In this document: positions 1 through 6,901 of the stretch, in pieces
Layout of the letters: each line of letters starts with the position of its first letter
Position numbering within the stretch: the stretch's first letter is position 1
Assembly: GCA_910589385.1 (NCBI GenBank)
Contig: CAJUTU010000069.1
Location: forward strand, 1 to 15,536
Reading direction: 5' to 3'
Source: an uncultured Lachnospiraceae bacterium
Lineage (GTDB): Bacteria; Bacillota; Clostridia; Lachnospirales; Lachnospiraceae
Length of the DNA: 15,536 nt
The notes under the pieces: model-generated
Databases searched by the model: none
The model's input: only the letters and a program-made list of their open reading frames with translations
Told to the model about the DNA's origin: nothing
Made by a program: the position numbers and the translations under genes

Positions 1-2
1 AC

Positions 3-458
3 CACCAGCTTTTACGGAGCGCGGAAACAGGCTACTACATAGAGAAGCCCAAAACACAGAGCGGTATCAGACAAATTCCAATGAGTGAAAAAGTGTATGA
101 AGCGTTGGGGCGCGTGTTGGAGAACCGCAAGGGAGCGAAGCAGATCACCATTGACGGTTACAGCAATTTCCTTTTCCTCAACCGGGACGGCTGCCCGAAA
201 ACGAATGTGAACTATGCTACCATGTTCCGGGGGCTTGCGAAGAAGTACAACAAGTGCCATGAGGAAGCCTTACCCAAAGTAATGACACCCCACACCCTGC
301 GCCATACGTTCTGCACCAACTTAGCCAATGCGGGCATGAACCCGAAAGCGTTACAGTATATCATGGGACATTCCAACATCACCATGACGCTGAACTATTA
401 CGCACACGCAACATTCGCTTCCGCAAGGGCTGAAATGGAAAGGCTGATTGCCGCATAG
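3..458 (+). CDS. Tyrosine recombinase / integrase of Tn916-type element, C-terminal part (5' end outside window)
   Basis: Catalyses site-specific excision and integration of a mobile element. The frame is open from base 3, so only the C-terminal catalytic domain (about 151 residues) is present. It holds the late catalytic residues of the family: the HxxR box in TPHTLRHTFCT, the third-position His in MGHSNITMT, and the tyrosine nucleophile in the following LNYYAH stretch. The Arg I box would lie upstream of the window. The wording, including KTQSGIRQIPMS and FLFLNRDG, is typical of integrases of Tn916/Tn1549-like conjugative elements in gut Firmicutes. The gene ends with TAG and is followed by a short non-coding stretch, then by a truncated gene on the opposite strand, as expected when int is the last gene of an element. 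No frame damage is seen in the visible part. Confidence 0.93.
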   Translation, partial: HQLLRSAETGYYIEKPKTQSGIRQIPMSEKVYEALGRVLENRKGAKQITIDGYSNFLFLNRDGCPKTNVNYATMFRGLAKKYNKCHEEALPKVMTPHTLRHTFCTNLANAGMNPKALQYIMGHSNITMTLNYYAHATFASARAEMERLIAA

Positions 459-617
459 GCGCGGGCAGAATTTACTACTTTTTTACTACCGCCCAGAGGG
501 AAAACCTAAAGGTTTATGAGGGTATATGTGAACTTCTCCCCATATCTAAACTGCCGGAAAAGCCCGAAAATACAGGCTATTCCGACATATAAGAATTTCT
601 AAAGAGATAATCTAATT
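459..617. mobile_element. Putative right end of the integrated element (attachment region)
   Basis: Non-coding stretch between the integrase stop and the 3'-truncated DUF262 gene. It carries two copies of TTTACTAC (471-478 and 482-489, 11-bp period) just after int, where Tn916-type elements have integrase arm-binding repeats. The A/T-rich stretch around 590-640 is a plausible junction, because Tn916-like integrases favour AT-rich targets. No left end is in the window, so a target duplication cannot be shown. Confidence 0.4.
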
Positions 618-1354
618 TTACCAATAATTTTTAATAAAAAATTCATTAACGGTGTGTCCAAAGTTCTCATAGTTATTTAAATAGGCAAAAAAACGGAGAA
701 CAAATTCAAATCGTTCATGTCTCTTAACTCTATCTTCACTCATAGGGCAGAGCGCAACAAATGTTTCATCTTTAGAACATTTTTCAATAAAGTCAGTAAA
801 TGGACCAGGATAAGAGCCACGCCGTACTTCTGAATCATTAGCTTTCATTCCAGTTGCATTAATTCGATAGAAGAGATCCTGTCTGGCTACGGTAGGTGTA
901 TCTTCCTCCAAAACAATAATCCTTAAGGTTTTATTCAGAAATTTACGTTGCTGAGCATCAGAAAGGTCTTTAAAATAAAATCCATTAAGCTTGGTTAATT
1001 TTTTAAGCCGCTAAGCTGCAGTTTATTATTGTGAAATTCAACAAGAGTCTGCATACGTTGAGCACCATCAATTACCTCTTGTTTACCATTATCACAATCT
1101 GCAAAAAACATAAACGGAATTGGTAAGCCCAGAAAAATTGATTCCAAAAAAAGAGTTTTATTTTTAGGTTGCCATACAAAGTTTCTTTGATATGGCGGGA
1201 TAAAAAAGTCTTTCTTTTTAAATTTTGCAATCAAAAGTTCTATGGTAAAATCTTTTGTGTCATAATCAATTTGTTTCTGCATTTCTTTGATTTGCAGATC
1301 AGCAGCTTGTTTTTCATCCGTAGAAATAATATGTTCTTTTTTAATTCGCGGCAT
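618..1354 (-). pseudogene. DUF262 (GmrSD N-terminal-like) protein, frameshifted and 3'-truncated
   Basis: The N-terminal block (1354 down to 995) has DUF262 hallmarks: IPPYQRNFVWQ, then LFLESIFLGLPIPF and EVIDGAQRMQTLVEF. DUF262 is a ParB/Srx-like nucleotide-hydrolase or nuclease domain common in phage-defence and restriction proteins. The frame stops at 995-997, but the next frame continues the family without a break (LKKLTKLNGFYFKDLSDAQQ, then RQDLFYRINATGMKAND) down to 618. One A missing from the A6 run at about 1000-1005 explains the shift. About 245 residues remain, ending at GHTVNEFF plus a few residues, well short of usual DUF262 proteins. The 3' end abuts the putative element end, so insertion into this gene is likely. 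The start ATG overlaps the methyltransferase stop by 14 nt and has AGGAGG 8 nt upstream, so it was co-translated with that gene. Confidence 0.85.
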
Positions 1355-2399
1355 TTTCCTCTACCTCCTGTAAATGTTGTTGAATGCTGATCCCTATAGC
1401 TCGCCCTAATTCAACAGGAACGGCATTTCCTATATGTATTCCTATTTCGCGTCGGTTCGATGGATGATCACTGTCAATAAAAACATAATCCGGAGGAAAC
1501 GATTGCAAAATAGCACCCTCTCTTAATGACAAAGCTCTATCTTGCTCAGGATGCCCAAATCGTCCATTTCCGTATCCATAAAACTGTGTTGTTATAGTTG
1601 GAGAAGGTTCATCCCAGGACATCCTCCCATATACAGAAGGATATGTTTTTCCACTTTCTTTTTTATGACATTCTAATTGTAGCTCTTCATCCCAATCGCG
1701 CCATGTACCTCCGGGAGTAGATTGTCTTATTCTTTTCAAGTTAATGGATGAAAGCCGACAAGCACGATGAAGCAAATCATTGGCATCCTGTTCTCCATCT
1801 TTTAATACAGACAAATTTCCTATGGCTTGACGTACTGTTGGATAATGTTCGGAATCATATAGCGGAGGAATTAATTTTATTTCTCCCAAGTGAGAAGCCA
1901 ATAAAACCAGTCTTTTTCGATTTTGAGGAACGCCGTATTCCGGACAATATACAATTTTCCAGTCAACATAATAATTCAATTCTTTCAGAATAGATACAAA
2001 ATCAGCAAAGACTTTTTCGCTCTCTAATTCTGGTACATTCTCCATAGAAATTATTTCAGGGTTTACCTCTTGAACTAACCTTGCAAAAGAATATAATAAT
2101 TTCCACTTATCATCAGTTGGTCCATCTTTTCGATATCGATTTGTATATTTAGAAAATGGCTGGCATGGTGCACATCCGACAAGTATTCGGGTAGCGTTAT
2201 CAGGATATAATGCCTCTAATTGTTCTCCCTGTAAAGAAGTAATATCACAATTTATAAATTGCGCATTATTATTCTTTTCTTAAGCAAATCGACAAGAATC
2301 ATCAATATCTATACCAGCTTGCACAGTTATACCCGACAGAGATAATCCTTTTGTTAAGCCACCAATTCCACAGAATAAATCTATTGCGGTAGAAGGCAC
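1341..2399 (-). pseudogene. DNA (cytosine-5-)-methyltransferase, interrupted by an in-frame stop at codon 40
   Basis: It would transfer a methyl group from S-adenosylmethionine to C5 of cytosine in a target site. From GTG at 2399 the frame gives motif I (AIDLFCGIGGLTKGL), the catalytic PCQ in GCAPCQPFSKY (Cys about residue 79), ENVPEL (about 120), QNRKRLVLLAS, a target-recognition stretch and the final HIGNAVPVELGRAIG. This is a complete C5 methyltransferase of about 352 codons except for TAA at 2280-2282, codon 40. The context FA-stop-EKNNNAQFINCDIT suggests a Tyr codon changed to TAA. The part after the stop could start at ATG 2045, but that piece lacks motif I and PCQ and cannot be active. 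The GTG shares one base with the stop of the upstream regulator and is preceded by GGGAGGTGAGG, so translation was coupled. It is the middle gene of an HTH regulator, methyltransferase and DUF262 operon. Confidence 0.88.
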
Positions 2400-2638
2400 T
2401 AAACCTCACCTCCCTTTTGATTGAAATTTTCTTGATCAATAAAAAGTAAATACGTGTCTATCTGTAATGCATCAGCAATTTTTTGTATATTGTCTAAAGA
2501 GATACTTCGTTTTCCACATTCTATTGCACTAATATATGTCCTATGCAATCCTGCTTTTTCTGCGAAATGTTCTTGAGAAAGACCTAATTGCATACGATAT
2601 GCTTTTACATTTTTTGAAAATACCTTAATTACATCCAC
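2399..2638 (-). CDS. XRE/Cro-type HTH regulator, C-protein-like
   Basis: Small DNA-binding regulator of 79 residues. Residues about 18-45 form a Cro/CI helix-turn-helix (LGLSQEHFAEKAGLHRTYIS, then AIECGKRSISL), followed by IQKIADAL as the last helix. This size and layout match controller proteins of restriction-modification operons, which time methyltransferase and endonuclease expression. The GTG start at 2638 is chosen because AAAGGGTGA lies just upstream and homology begins here. The same frame runs open up to 2977, but that extension shows no domain. The stop overlaps the methyltransferase GTG. A pair of 10-bp direct repeats and a -10-like TATACT lie just upstream (2658-2697) and could be its operator. 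The gene itself looks intact, although both downstream partners are broken. Confidence 0.85.
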   Translation of the reverse strand: MDVIKVFSKNVKAYRMQLGLSQEHFAEKAGLHRTYISAIECGKRSISLDNIQKIADALQIDTYLLFIDQENFNQKGGEV

Positions 2639-2657
2639 GATAAATTCACCCTTTTCT

Positions 2658-2697
2658 AGTATAACCAATTGAATACAATAAGCCAACATACAATAAG
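2658..2697 (-). promoter_or_regulatory. Candidate promoter and autoregulatory operator of the HTH-methyltransferase-DUF262 operon
   Basis: On the minus strand two copies of CTTATTGTAT (2697-2688 and 2682-2673, 15-bp period) precede TATACT at 2663-2658. A weak -35 (TTGGCT) lies 17 bp upstream of it and overlaps the second repeat. Duplicated boxes overlapping the -35 are typical of controller-protein operons. The -10 lies only 20 nt from the GTG, so the message would have a very short leader, as reported for several controller genes. The rest of 2639-2904 shows no gene. Confidence 0.4.
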
Positions 2698-2904
2698 TCA
2701 CAAAAGACTGTATTTGCATCTTGCATGTATAATTGGATTGGCTAATAGGACGATACAGAATTAGCAAGAAATACGTTATACGAACAAGCACTCTGTAACG
2801 AGTAGAACGCTCGAAAAAGCCTGTGGTTGCAAGGTTTCTGGCATATTGGAAGTCATGCATCCGTACGACGTACAAGGTGGTATGCCATACTCTTAAAAGT
2901 AAGT

Positions 2905-2950
2905 GCAAAAAAGGACATCCATCTAAACAAAAGATGAAATGTCCTTTGGC
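2905..2950 (-). terminator. Rho-independent terminator, minus strand
   Basis: AAAGGACAT (2910-2918) pairs with ATGTCCTTT (2939-2947), with an inner CATCT/AGATG stem. On the minus strand the hairpin is followed by a T run (TTTTTT). It lies 8 nt after a TAG at 2958-2960 that closes a coding-like tail, so it probably served the gene whose 3' end survives there. Confidence 0.7.
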
Positions 2951-2957
2951 ATATTCA

Positions 2958-3015
2958 CTATTCAATTTTAAATACAAAGCAGTTTGCCGCTGTTACGCCG
3001 CTTTCTGCAAGTGTC
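2958..3015 (-). pseudogene. 3' tail of an unidentified gene, fused to the sensor-kinase fragment
   Basis: In one minus-strand frame this short stretch reads TLAESGVTAANCFVFKIE followed by TAG, which looks like a protein C-terminus. A terminator comes directly after it. The tail is in a different frame from the kinase fragment upstream, suggesting that a deletion joined two formerly separate genes at about 3015-3028. Too short to assign a family. Confidence 0.35.
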
Positions 3016-3397
3016 TCTGTGTTACATTTCCATCATTAAACAGATAGACTCTGGTCACAAAGGGAATCTGCCTGTGGATCATATTACGGTCTGAAAACAC
3101 CTCCATACTATAAGAAAGCTGGGACGCCATCTCCGCCGCGTCATATCCTGCGCCTTCAAAGAAAGCATCCAGGGTGGTATTGTGCCGGATCGATACCGCG
3201 CCGTCCTCAATAAACTGCATATGCGACTGGAACTGCTGGCTCGTCTGATCCAGGACATACTGGATATCTTCCTGTGTATTTTCCACAAAAAAGGAAAAAA
3301 AGACATACAAAACAGCGGCACACACCGAAAGCAGGGTGCATGCCGACGCAAGCAGCATCAATGTTGTAAGTTCTTTTTTGAGGGTCCGCTTTTTCAT
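2993..3397 (-). pseudogene. Sensor histidine kinase (YesM-like), 5' fragment only
   Basis: The 134-codon frame begins KKRTLKKELTTLMLLASA with one clear membrane segment (residues about 12-35). It continues as the start of an extracytoplasmic sensing domain (QEDIQYVLDQTSQQF, SIRHNTTLDAFF, PFVTRVYLFNDGNV). This is the normal beginning of YesM-type two-component sensor kinases that work with AraC-type response regulators. The second membrane helix, HAMP, His-kinase and ATPase domains are all absent. After about NDGNV the reading turns into unrelated residues and stops, so the gene is cut at about 3028. No partner response regulator is visible. A promoter-like element lies upstream at 3478-3506. 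Confidence 0.65.
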
Positions 3398-3477
3398 GGC
3401 CGTTCTTTCTTGTGTATTTTCGGTTTCCTGTTATCTGTCTGGCTGAGGGATTGGATCATCCGTCTGCTTTTTATAAA

Positions 3478-3506
3478 ATTTTACACAGTATCTTCTTTTT
3501 TTGCAA
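3478..3506 (-). promoter_or_regulatory. Candidate sigma-A promoter for the sensor-kinase fragment
   Basis: On the minus strand TTGCAA (3506-3501), a 17-bp spacer, then TAAAAT (3483-3478). The -35 is weak (4 of 6 consensus bases) and the -10 good (5 of 6). It lies about 80 nt before the kinase ATG at 3397 and downstream of the penicillin-binding-protein remnant, so the two were separate transcription units. Confidence 0.45.
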
Positions 3507-3518
3507 GTATTAAAACAA

Positions 3519-4355
3519 TCATCTGCCCTTCAAATACCCATCCAGCACGATCTTGTCCTTATTGACCACATATCCGCTCCCGCCAGTTTTTTTACGTCTT
3601 CCACCATACTCACGAGCAGCACCGGATTTTCCACATCCTTTTCTGCCGTAAATACCGCAAACCAGCCAATCTCCGTCCCGGCGGTATCTTCTATGGATGT
3701 CTTGATCTCTGCGGTCCCGGTCTTTCCGGCCAGCACGATATCTTCTCTGTACGCCACATAGCCTGTCCCTTCTGGGTCGTCGACGACCTTTTTCATACCT
3801 TCCATGACCCAAGCCGCGGTCACATCTGAAAATATTCCCGGTATCCATATGTCTGCCTGTGGTTCGTTTTTATACAGCAGATAAGGTTTCACCACATTTC
3901 CTTCATTGCAAAAGGCAGTATATAAGCTGGCCAGATGGAGTGGGTTCATAAGGATCTGCCCCTGTCCTTAGCCGCTGTTTTCCGTATATCCCTCCCCTGC
4001 CCGGGTCTCTAAATCATCCGCCGTCACCTGGCTCGCATAACCTGTCAGATGTGCCGCTGCCTCTTTGTAGGGATAATACCGCACTTCCACATCCGTAAAC
4101 ATCACGCCCGGCAGGGCAAGCAAGGCATCCTGCCTTGCCTTTTCTGTAAGTACTTTTTCATCCGGCTCTAAAGACATCAATTCCGGTTCGCTGACCTTCG
4201 GGATTGTTTTGACAGGCACAAAAGAATCTTCTTTTACCCATGAGGCCGCCAGGGCATGGGTGACCGTTTCCGGTTCTATGTCGAGCAGCTCGGATAACTT
4301 CTGTATGGTATTTTCCAAAACCCGCTTTCTGATTCTGCCTGTTTTTACCTGACAT
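3519..4355 (-). pseudogene. MecA/PBP2a-like penicillin-binding protein, gutted by internal deletions and a frameshift
   Basis: Three separate blocks of a class B transpeptidase (peptidoglycan cross-linking, low beta-lactam affinity in MecA itself) survive in order. (a) An ATG at 4355 after GGAGG starts MSGKNRQNQK. (b) 4318-3968 holds the dimerization-domain part (LSELLDIEPETVTHALAASW, PGVMFTDVEVRYYPYKEAAA, HLTGYASQ) and ends at GYTENSG. (c) From about 3958 it resumes at GQGQILMNPLHLASLYTAF and includes the KTG box in LAGKTGTAE. Missing are the membrane anchor and MecA-type N-domain between a and b, and the whole stretch with the catalytic SxxK and SxN motifs between b and c. Near the end, at about 3590, one A missing from an A run moves the true C-terminus (GGSGYVVNKDKIVLDGYL) to another frame, ending at 3519. 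It cannot be an active transpeptidase. Its promoter and operator are still intact. Confidence 0.85.
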
Positions 4356-4400
4356 ATCTTCCTCCATAAGATTACTTCATTGTCTTCTGGCCTCCCACTA

Positions 4401-4429
4401 ATCTTACACTTGTAGTATTTCTATGTCAA
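4401..4429 (-). promoter_or_regulatory. Promoter with BlaI/MecI-like operator, upstream of the broken penicillin-binding protein
   Basis: On the minus strand TTGACA (4429-4424), an exact 17-bp spacer, then TAAGAT (4406-4401). Inside the spacer and -10 lies TACTACAAGTGTA (4417-4405). Its TACTACA half-site and TACA-N2-TGTA core match the dyad bound by BlaI/MecI repressors, which are released on beta-lactam sensing by BlaR1/MecR1. The right half is imperfect (TGTAAG for TGTAGT). No blaI or blaR1 gene is in the window. Confidence 0.6.
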
Positions 4430-4500
4430 GTATATCTTTCCATATCCCTATTTTCATGCGCCAGTTCTCTTTAGCAGGCAGCAGTCCCGGATAAAAGGGC

Positions 4501-4540
4501 AAAAAATTGACCAGCCGCAAAAAAATGAAGACTGGTCTTT
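4501..4540 (-). terminator. Rho-independent terminator of the FIST-MCP operon
   Basis: GACCAG (4509-4514) pairs with CTGGTC (4532-4537). On the minus strand the stem is followed by AATTTTTT. It begins about 12 nt after the chemotaxis gene's stop. Confidence 0.75.
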
Positions 4541-4551
4541 TCTATAATTGA

Positions 4552-5475
4552 TCAACTTTCGTAATCCTTGATTACAGGAGGAATCTGAGACATCATATTG
4601 TCAATATCCTCGAACATGGCGCTTTTCGTGGTTCCCATTTTCCTGGCACGATCAATATGCTCCGTTACCTCCTGATACCTGGCTTTCATATTATCAAAAA
4701 AGCTGGATAAGGTCTGGAGTTCCATCCTGGAGTTATCAATCGCCTGCGATATCTCTGTATGCACCGCGGATGCGCCTTCCGCCGCCTGGGTGATGCTGTC
4801 AAACATCTCATAGGTCTCATCCACCTTTGACAGGCTGTCTCCCAACGCCTCATGAGAGGTATGGATGCTTGCGCTGAGATTATCCGCACCCTGCTCCACA
4901 TCCACCACGCTCGAATCAACCATGGAGACAAGATGCTTGATCTCTTCTGACAAACTTTTCACCTGACCTGCCACTACTGCAAATCCTTTCCCCTGCTCCC
5001 CTGCCCTTGCAGCTTCTATAGATGCATTAATAGAAAGGATATTTGTCTGGTTTGCGATGGATACGATCTGGCTCATACATGCCTTGATCTCATTCAAGGA
5101 TACTTCAAATGCCTCAAAAGTGCTCTGCATTTCCGAAAAATGAGTTTCTACCTGAAGAGAACTGTTTTTGAGCGCTTCCACCTCATTCTGGGCCTGCGCC
5201 ACAGAGTTGGAAATCCCTTCTCTTACGGATTCAAACTGGCTGGAAACTGTACTGATATTCGAAAAAGTCTGCTCGAACTCCTGCAGGGAGCTTTTAAAAT
5301 CTTCCGAATCTTTCAGCACATTGCCAAAAGCGGTATTCACGTTGCTTAATTCCGACAGTGACTGTACTTCGCTCTGCACGAGCATACGATGGTAATCCTT
5401 CAAGGTATCTATCACATATAAGACTGGATGCAGGCTTTTTTTCTTCTCCGGTTCGTGTTTTTTCCAAAATTTCAT
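4552..5475 (-). CDS. Cytoplasmic methyl-accepting chemotaxis protein
   Basis: Chemoreceptor-type signalling protein of 307 residues that would control CheA kinase through CheW. Residues about 30-135 are heptad-rich coiled coil. Residues about 138-180 hold the highly conserved hairpin tip (IVSIANQTNILSINASIEAA, RAGEQGKGFAVVAGQVKSLS), and a return coiled coil follows to about 275. No membrane segment or N-terminal periplasmic domain is present, so it is a soluble receptor. The protein is short for a full receptor, and the sensing role is probably supplied by its partner. ATG at 5475 has AGGAGG 7 nt upstream. It is the second gene of an operon, 38 nt after the FIST-domain gene, and is followed by a terminator. 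It appears intact. A role in something other than flagellar chemotaxis cannot be excluded. Confidence 0.93.
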   Translation of the reverse strand: MKFWKKHEPEKKKSLHPVLYVIDTLKDYHRMLVQSEVQSLSELSNVNTAFGNVLKDSEDFKSSLQEFEQTFSNISTVSSQFESVREGISNSVAQAQNEVEALKNSSLQVETHFSEMQSTFEAFEVSLNEIKACMSQIVSIANQTNILSINASIEAARAGEQGKGFAVVAGQVKSLSEEIKHLVSMVDSSVVDVEQGADNLSASIHTSHEALGDSLSKVDETYEMFDSITQAAEGASAVHTEISQAIDNSRMELQTLSSFFDNMKARYQEVTEHIDRARKMGTTKSAMFEDIDNMMSQIPPVIKDYES

Positions 5476-5513
5476 TTTCTGTCCTCCTATTTTTTGTAAT
5501 GCTTGCCTGCCCT

Positions 5514-6569
5514 TTATTCAAATACAACACATGTCATGGACTGGTTGACAAACCGGTTATTATAATGTTCCCCGTATCCTACCAGGCCTGCATGGCTGCC
5601 TACAGTGCTCATCTCCTGCAGATACTCTTCCATATAGTGGTTGTCGGTAAACAACCGGTATCTGAACAGGCAGTTTACAGAAAATACTGCTGAAATCTTT
5701 GGAAAATCCCTCCTGATCGTCTGGATGGTATTCCTCACAGTGGCTCTGTAATCTCCCAGTTCCAGAAGGATCAATACATCCGAATCATTCACCTGGCGGA
5801 AACATGTCAATGCGCTCCCGCTTACCTCCTTGATGGATATGATACAGGTATCATCCCCATTGATCTTCCCAAACGGGTTTTTAAACGTCTGTGTCTGTAT
5901 CTCTTTTTCCGTAACATGAAGGATATCCTGATAAACCTGCCTTGCGGGTTTTCCGTCCAGTTCCCCGATTATGTAATTTGCCTTATCTGTCCTGGAAGCG
6001 ATAAAACGGTGGTTCCCCAGCTGATGGTAAATATTTTCCTTGTAGGCCTTGACCTTCCCATGGTTATTCTTAACCAGCGCATATGCCACGGCATCATGGT
6101 AGACTCTTCCATTCGCAGAGATCTTCCCTCCGTCGCCTGTCCCGCCCACCAGGCAGATGTCCCTGCGCTTTAACGCGCTGTATATCGTAGTCAGGGCACA
6201 GGCATCATTGCCGGAACAAAAGTCAATACACACAGTGTCATGGTTGGAACTGCCTATCCTGCGTATATCCTGCTCCAGCCGTTCAATATATTTTACAGGC
6301 ATGACAGATACTTCTTCCAGCACATTCGCCGCCGCAGTGACACCGTCATAAAATGCAATGATCCCGACACCTTTTTCCACTACTTTTGTGTCATAACTCA
6401 TTCCAATACATCCAATGCTTGGGATCTGGGGATAAAGCTCCTCCAACTTTTCAACATGCGCTTCAAACTGGTCACTGTTAGACAGCAGCATGATCAACTG
6501 GGGATTGTGAAGGCCCCGGACTGCTTCTTCTAGGTTTCCACTCCGGCTCTTACCAAAAAACTGTCTCAA
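5514..6569 (-). CDS. FIST-domain sensory protein (FIST_N plus FIST_C)
   Basis: Protein of 351 residues with the FIST N and C domains, a soluble sensory module that in other bacteria stands beside or is fused to methyl-accepting proteins, kinases and GGDEF domains and is thought to bind small ligands such as amino acids. FIST_N features include LIMLLSNSDQFEAHVEKLEE, IPSIGCIGMSYDTKV, GVGIIAFYDGV and LVGGTGDGGKIS; FIST_C runs from about residue 210 (ELDGKPARQVYQDIL, NPFGKINGD) to AGLVGYGEHYNNRFVNQSMT near the end. No membrane segment is seen. The start is TTG at 6569 with AGAGAGGA 7 nt upstream. A nearby ATG is in another frame and stops after two codons. It is the first gene of an operon with the soluble chemoreceptor, and the two probably form a sensor and transducer pair. 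The promoter is at 6679-6708. Confidence 0.88.
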   Translation of the reverse strand: MRQFFGKSRSGNLEEAVRGLHNPQLIMLLSNSDQFEAHVEKLEELYPQIPSIGCIGMSYDTKVVEKGVGIIAFYDGVTAAANVLEEVSVMPVKYIERLEQDIRRIGSSNHDTVCIDFCSGNDACALTTIYSALKRRDICLVGGTGDGGKISANGRVYHDAVAYALVKNNHGKVKAYKENIYHQLGNHRFIASRTDKANYIIGELDGKPARQVYQDILHVTEKEIQTQTFKNPFGKINGDDTCIISIKEVSGSALTCFRQVNDSDVLILLELGDYRATVRNTIQTIRRDFPKISAVFSVNCLFRYRLFTDNHYMEEYLQEMSTVGSHAGLVGYGEHYNNRFVNQSMTCVVFE

Positions 6570-6678
6570 AACATTGTCCTCTCTTCCTTTGTCTTGGATT
6601 TTGTTGTTACAATCAATTCATGCTTAGAGCATCACAAGTCCATTCTGACGGACTAAACATCCTCTATATGCAAGAAGT

Positions 6679-6708
6679 ATTATATCTCATATCAGGGCAG
6701 TCAGTCAA
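6679..6708 (-). promoter_or_regulatory. Sigma-A promoter of the FIST-MCP operon
   Basis: On the minus strand TTGACT (6708-6703), an 18-bp spacer, and a perfect TATAAT (6684-6679). It lies about 110 nt before the TTG start and is divergent from the riboswitch promoter. Confidence 0.7.
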
Positions 6709-6794
6709 TCACTATTCTACATTTCATTCTTGGGATTTATCCGCCAGCTTCGTATCAGTTATAAAATGAAAAAATAACTTGTACTCCGGCTTCA

Positions 6795-6811
6795 TTGTGC
6801 ATATTGCACAA
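6795..6811. promoter_or_regulatory. Perfect palindrome, candidate operator between divergent operons
   Basis: TTGTGCATATTGCACAA has 7-bp perfect arms around TAT. It sits 48 bp upstream of the riboswitch promoter's -35 and about 86 bp upstream of the FIST promoter, a usual position for an activator or a shared regulator. It resembles but does not match CRP/FNR sites. Confidence 0.4.
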
Positions 6812-6858
6812 TTTCTTCGCTTAAATCACAGCATTTCTCACATAATTTTCAAATCACC

Positions 6859-6887
6859 TTGACAAAATATATTTATCACTGTATACT
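6859..6887 (+). promoter_or_regulatory. Sigma-A promoter of the riboswitch-deaminase-permease operon
   Basis: Perfect TTGACA (6859-6864), a 17-bp spacer and TATACT (6882-6887). Transcription should start near 6894, just before the aptamer's P1 strand at 6902, so the RNA begins almost exactly at the riboswitch. Confidence 0.85.
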
Positions 6888-6901
6888 GGTCACAGAAATT
6901 A

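Noticed and set aside
2639..2977. Long N-terminal extension of the HTH regulator
   Set aside because: The extension lacks any domain, crosses a terminator hairpin and the candidate operator. GTG 2638 has a good ribosome binding site.
2823..3047. Plus-strand 74-residue open frame
   Set aside because: It runs across a minus-strand terminator and the kinase fragment, with no family signal.
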